A stretch of DNA of 5,253 bases. Source: JACRDV01 sp024860865 [NCBI: Methanobacteriota archaeon]. Its GTDB lineage: Archaea; JACRDV01. The stretch spans positions 1 to 5,253 of the forward strand of contig JACRDV010000152.1 of the NCBI GenBank assembly GCA_024860865.1, read 5' to 3'. Positions within the stretch are counted from its first letter, which is position 1, and each line of letters begins with the position of its first letter. Made by a program: the position numbers and the translations under genes. This document shows positions 4,158-5,253 of this stretch, piece after piece. The notes under the pieces are model-generated. The model was not told the DNA's origin. It did no database searches and saw only the letters and a list, made by a program, of their open reading frames with translations.

Positions 4158-5253
4158 ATGGAATTTCGAGAAGCTGACAGGTTAGAGAAAATATCTGTTT
4201 CAGGCATTAGAAAGATGTTCGAGCTCGTCCAAGCAAAAGATGTAATTAATCTTGGATTAGGGGAGCCAGATTTCACTCCACCAGAGCATGTGCTTGAAGC
4301 TGCTAAAAAAGCTTTAGATGAAGGATTTACGCACTACACCTCAAATTTTGGAATTTTAGAGCTTAGAGAAGCGATTGCGCAAAAGCTAAAGCAAGAAAAT
4401 AAGCTTGATGTAAAACCAGACCAGATTATTGTAACTTGTGGCGGCTCAGAAGCTCTTTTCGTAGCTGTTCAAGCAACTGTTAACCCAAATGAAGAGGTTC
4501 TAATTCCAGACCCGGGATTTGTTTCTTATGGCCCTATCGTAAAAATGGCTGGTGCTATACCAGTATCAGTTCCAGTTTTTGAAAAAAATGATTTTAGGTT
4601 AAAGCCTGAGGAAATTGAAAAGAGAATTACAAAAAGAACTAAAATGATGATAATTAACTCACCAGCAAATCCAACTGGATCAGTACTAACAAAATCTGAT
4701 TTAAAGGCAATCGCTGAAATTGCAGAGCGCAAAAATATTTTGATTCTAAGCGATGAGGTTTATGAAAAATTAGTTTATGAAGGAGAGCATTTTAGCATAG
4801 GTTCTATTTCAGATAAAGTTATTACAGTTAATTCTTTTTCAAAAACTTATGCTATGACTGGATTCAGGATTGGATATTTAGCTGCACATCAAGACCTAAT
4901 TGAACCTTTACTTAAAGTCCACCAATATTTAACAGCCTGCGCAAATTCTATCGCTCAAAAAGCCGCTCTTGCTGCTTTAACTGGACCACAAGATTTTGTA
5001 AAAAACATGTTTAAAGAATTTAAAATGCGCCGTGACTTGATTGTTGGAGGATTAAACGAAATAAATGGCTTTTCTTGTAAGAAACCGAAAGGAGCTTTTT
5101 ATGCTTTTTCGAATATTTCAAAGCTTGGAAAACCTTCAAACGAGATTGCAATGTCGTTACTTGAGAAAGTGAAAGTTGTTAGTACAGCCGGTTCTGCCTT
5201 TGGAGAAAATGGCGAAGGTTATCTAAGATTTACGTATGCTACTAAAAAGGAGC
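4158..5253 (+). CDS. PLP-dependent class I/II aminotransferase (partial, runs off the right edge)
   Basis: 365 residues are visible; relatives have about 385-395, so only the extreme C-terminus is missing. It is a fold-type I aminotransferase of subgroup I-gamma, transferring the amino group of an amino acid (aspartate, alanine or aromatic) to 2-oxoglutarate via PLP in the cytoplasm. Visible landmarks are SGIRKMF (15-21), GLGEPDF (33-39), THYTSNFG (58-65), the PLP-stacking and phosphate region TCGGSEA (93-99), and NSPANPTG (167-174) with the conserved Asn171. SDEVYE (198-203) carries the Asp199 that pairs with the PLP ring nitrogen. SFSKTYAMTGFRIGY holds Schiff-base Lys229 and phosphate-binding Arg237. 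GYLRFTYA holds Arg357 for the substrate carboxylate. All catalytic residues are present, so it should be active. The overall pattern resembles archaeal aspartate/aromatic aminotransferases, but substrate specificity cannot be assigned. ATG at 4158 is chosen by family alignment; in-frame TTG codons upstream (4128, 4137) are less likely. Confidence 0.95.
   Translation, partial: MEFREADRLEKISVSGIRKMFELVQAKDVINLGLGEPDFTPPEHVLEAAKKALDEGFTHYTSNFGILELREAIAQKLKQENKLDVKPDQIIVTCGGSEALFVAVQATVNPNEEVLIPDPGFVSYGPIVKMAGAIPVSVPVFEKNDFRLKPEEIEKRITKRTKMMIINSPANPTGSVLTKSDLKAIAEIAERKNILILSDEVYEKLVYEGEHFSIGSISDKVITVNSFSKTYAMTGFRIGYLAAHQDLIEPLLKVHQYLTACANSIAQKAALAALTGPQDFVKNMFKEFKMRRDLIVGGLNEINGFSCKKPKGAFYAFSNISKLGKPSNEIAMSLLEKVKVVSTAGSAFGENGEGYLRFTYATKKE

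Overview
The window looks archaeal. It is AT-rich. Several genes have Shine-Dalgarno cores of the archaeal GGTGAT/GGAGAT/GAGGT kind a few bases before ATG, and TATA-box-like elements lie about 40 bases upstream of starts. The proteins include an archaeal-type macro domain, an S-layer-like exported protein and a subgroup I-gamma aminotransferase of the kind common in archaea. I cannot place it more precisely; a Bathyarchaeia-like or other uncultured lineage is only a guess.

Layout, left to right. Positions 1-106 may hold the last 34 codons of a plus-strand gene that enters from the left; I do not recognise it. Next come five minus-strand genes, described here from left to right although they are transcribed from right to left. 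Positions 123-1055 encode a protein with an unknown N-terminal domain and a long C-terminal coiled coil. Its start lies nine bases after the stop of a 67-residue winged-helix protein (1065-1268), so the two form a tight operon. A 420-base AT-rich gap follows. Positions 1689-2771 encode an exported protein with two beta-sandwich repeats and an S-layer-like C-terminal domain, with a TATA box at 2812-2820. Positions 2879-3235 encode an unrecognised 118-residue protein with a clear promoter and ribosome binding site. Positions 3345-3905 encode a macro-domain (ADP-ribose binding) protein. A 252-base divergent intergenic region separates this from a plus-strand PLP-dependent aminotransferase (4158 onward), which runs off the right edge lacking its last few dozen residues.

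How they work together. Apart from the winged-helix/coiled-coil pair, the genes look like independent units, each with its own promoter. No mobile element, CRISPR array, RNA gene or complete defence system could be supported. The most open questions are the winged-helix/coiled-coil module, the unrecognised 118-residue protein next to the macro-domain gene, and the compact S-layer-like protein.
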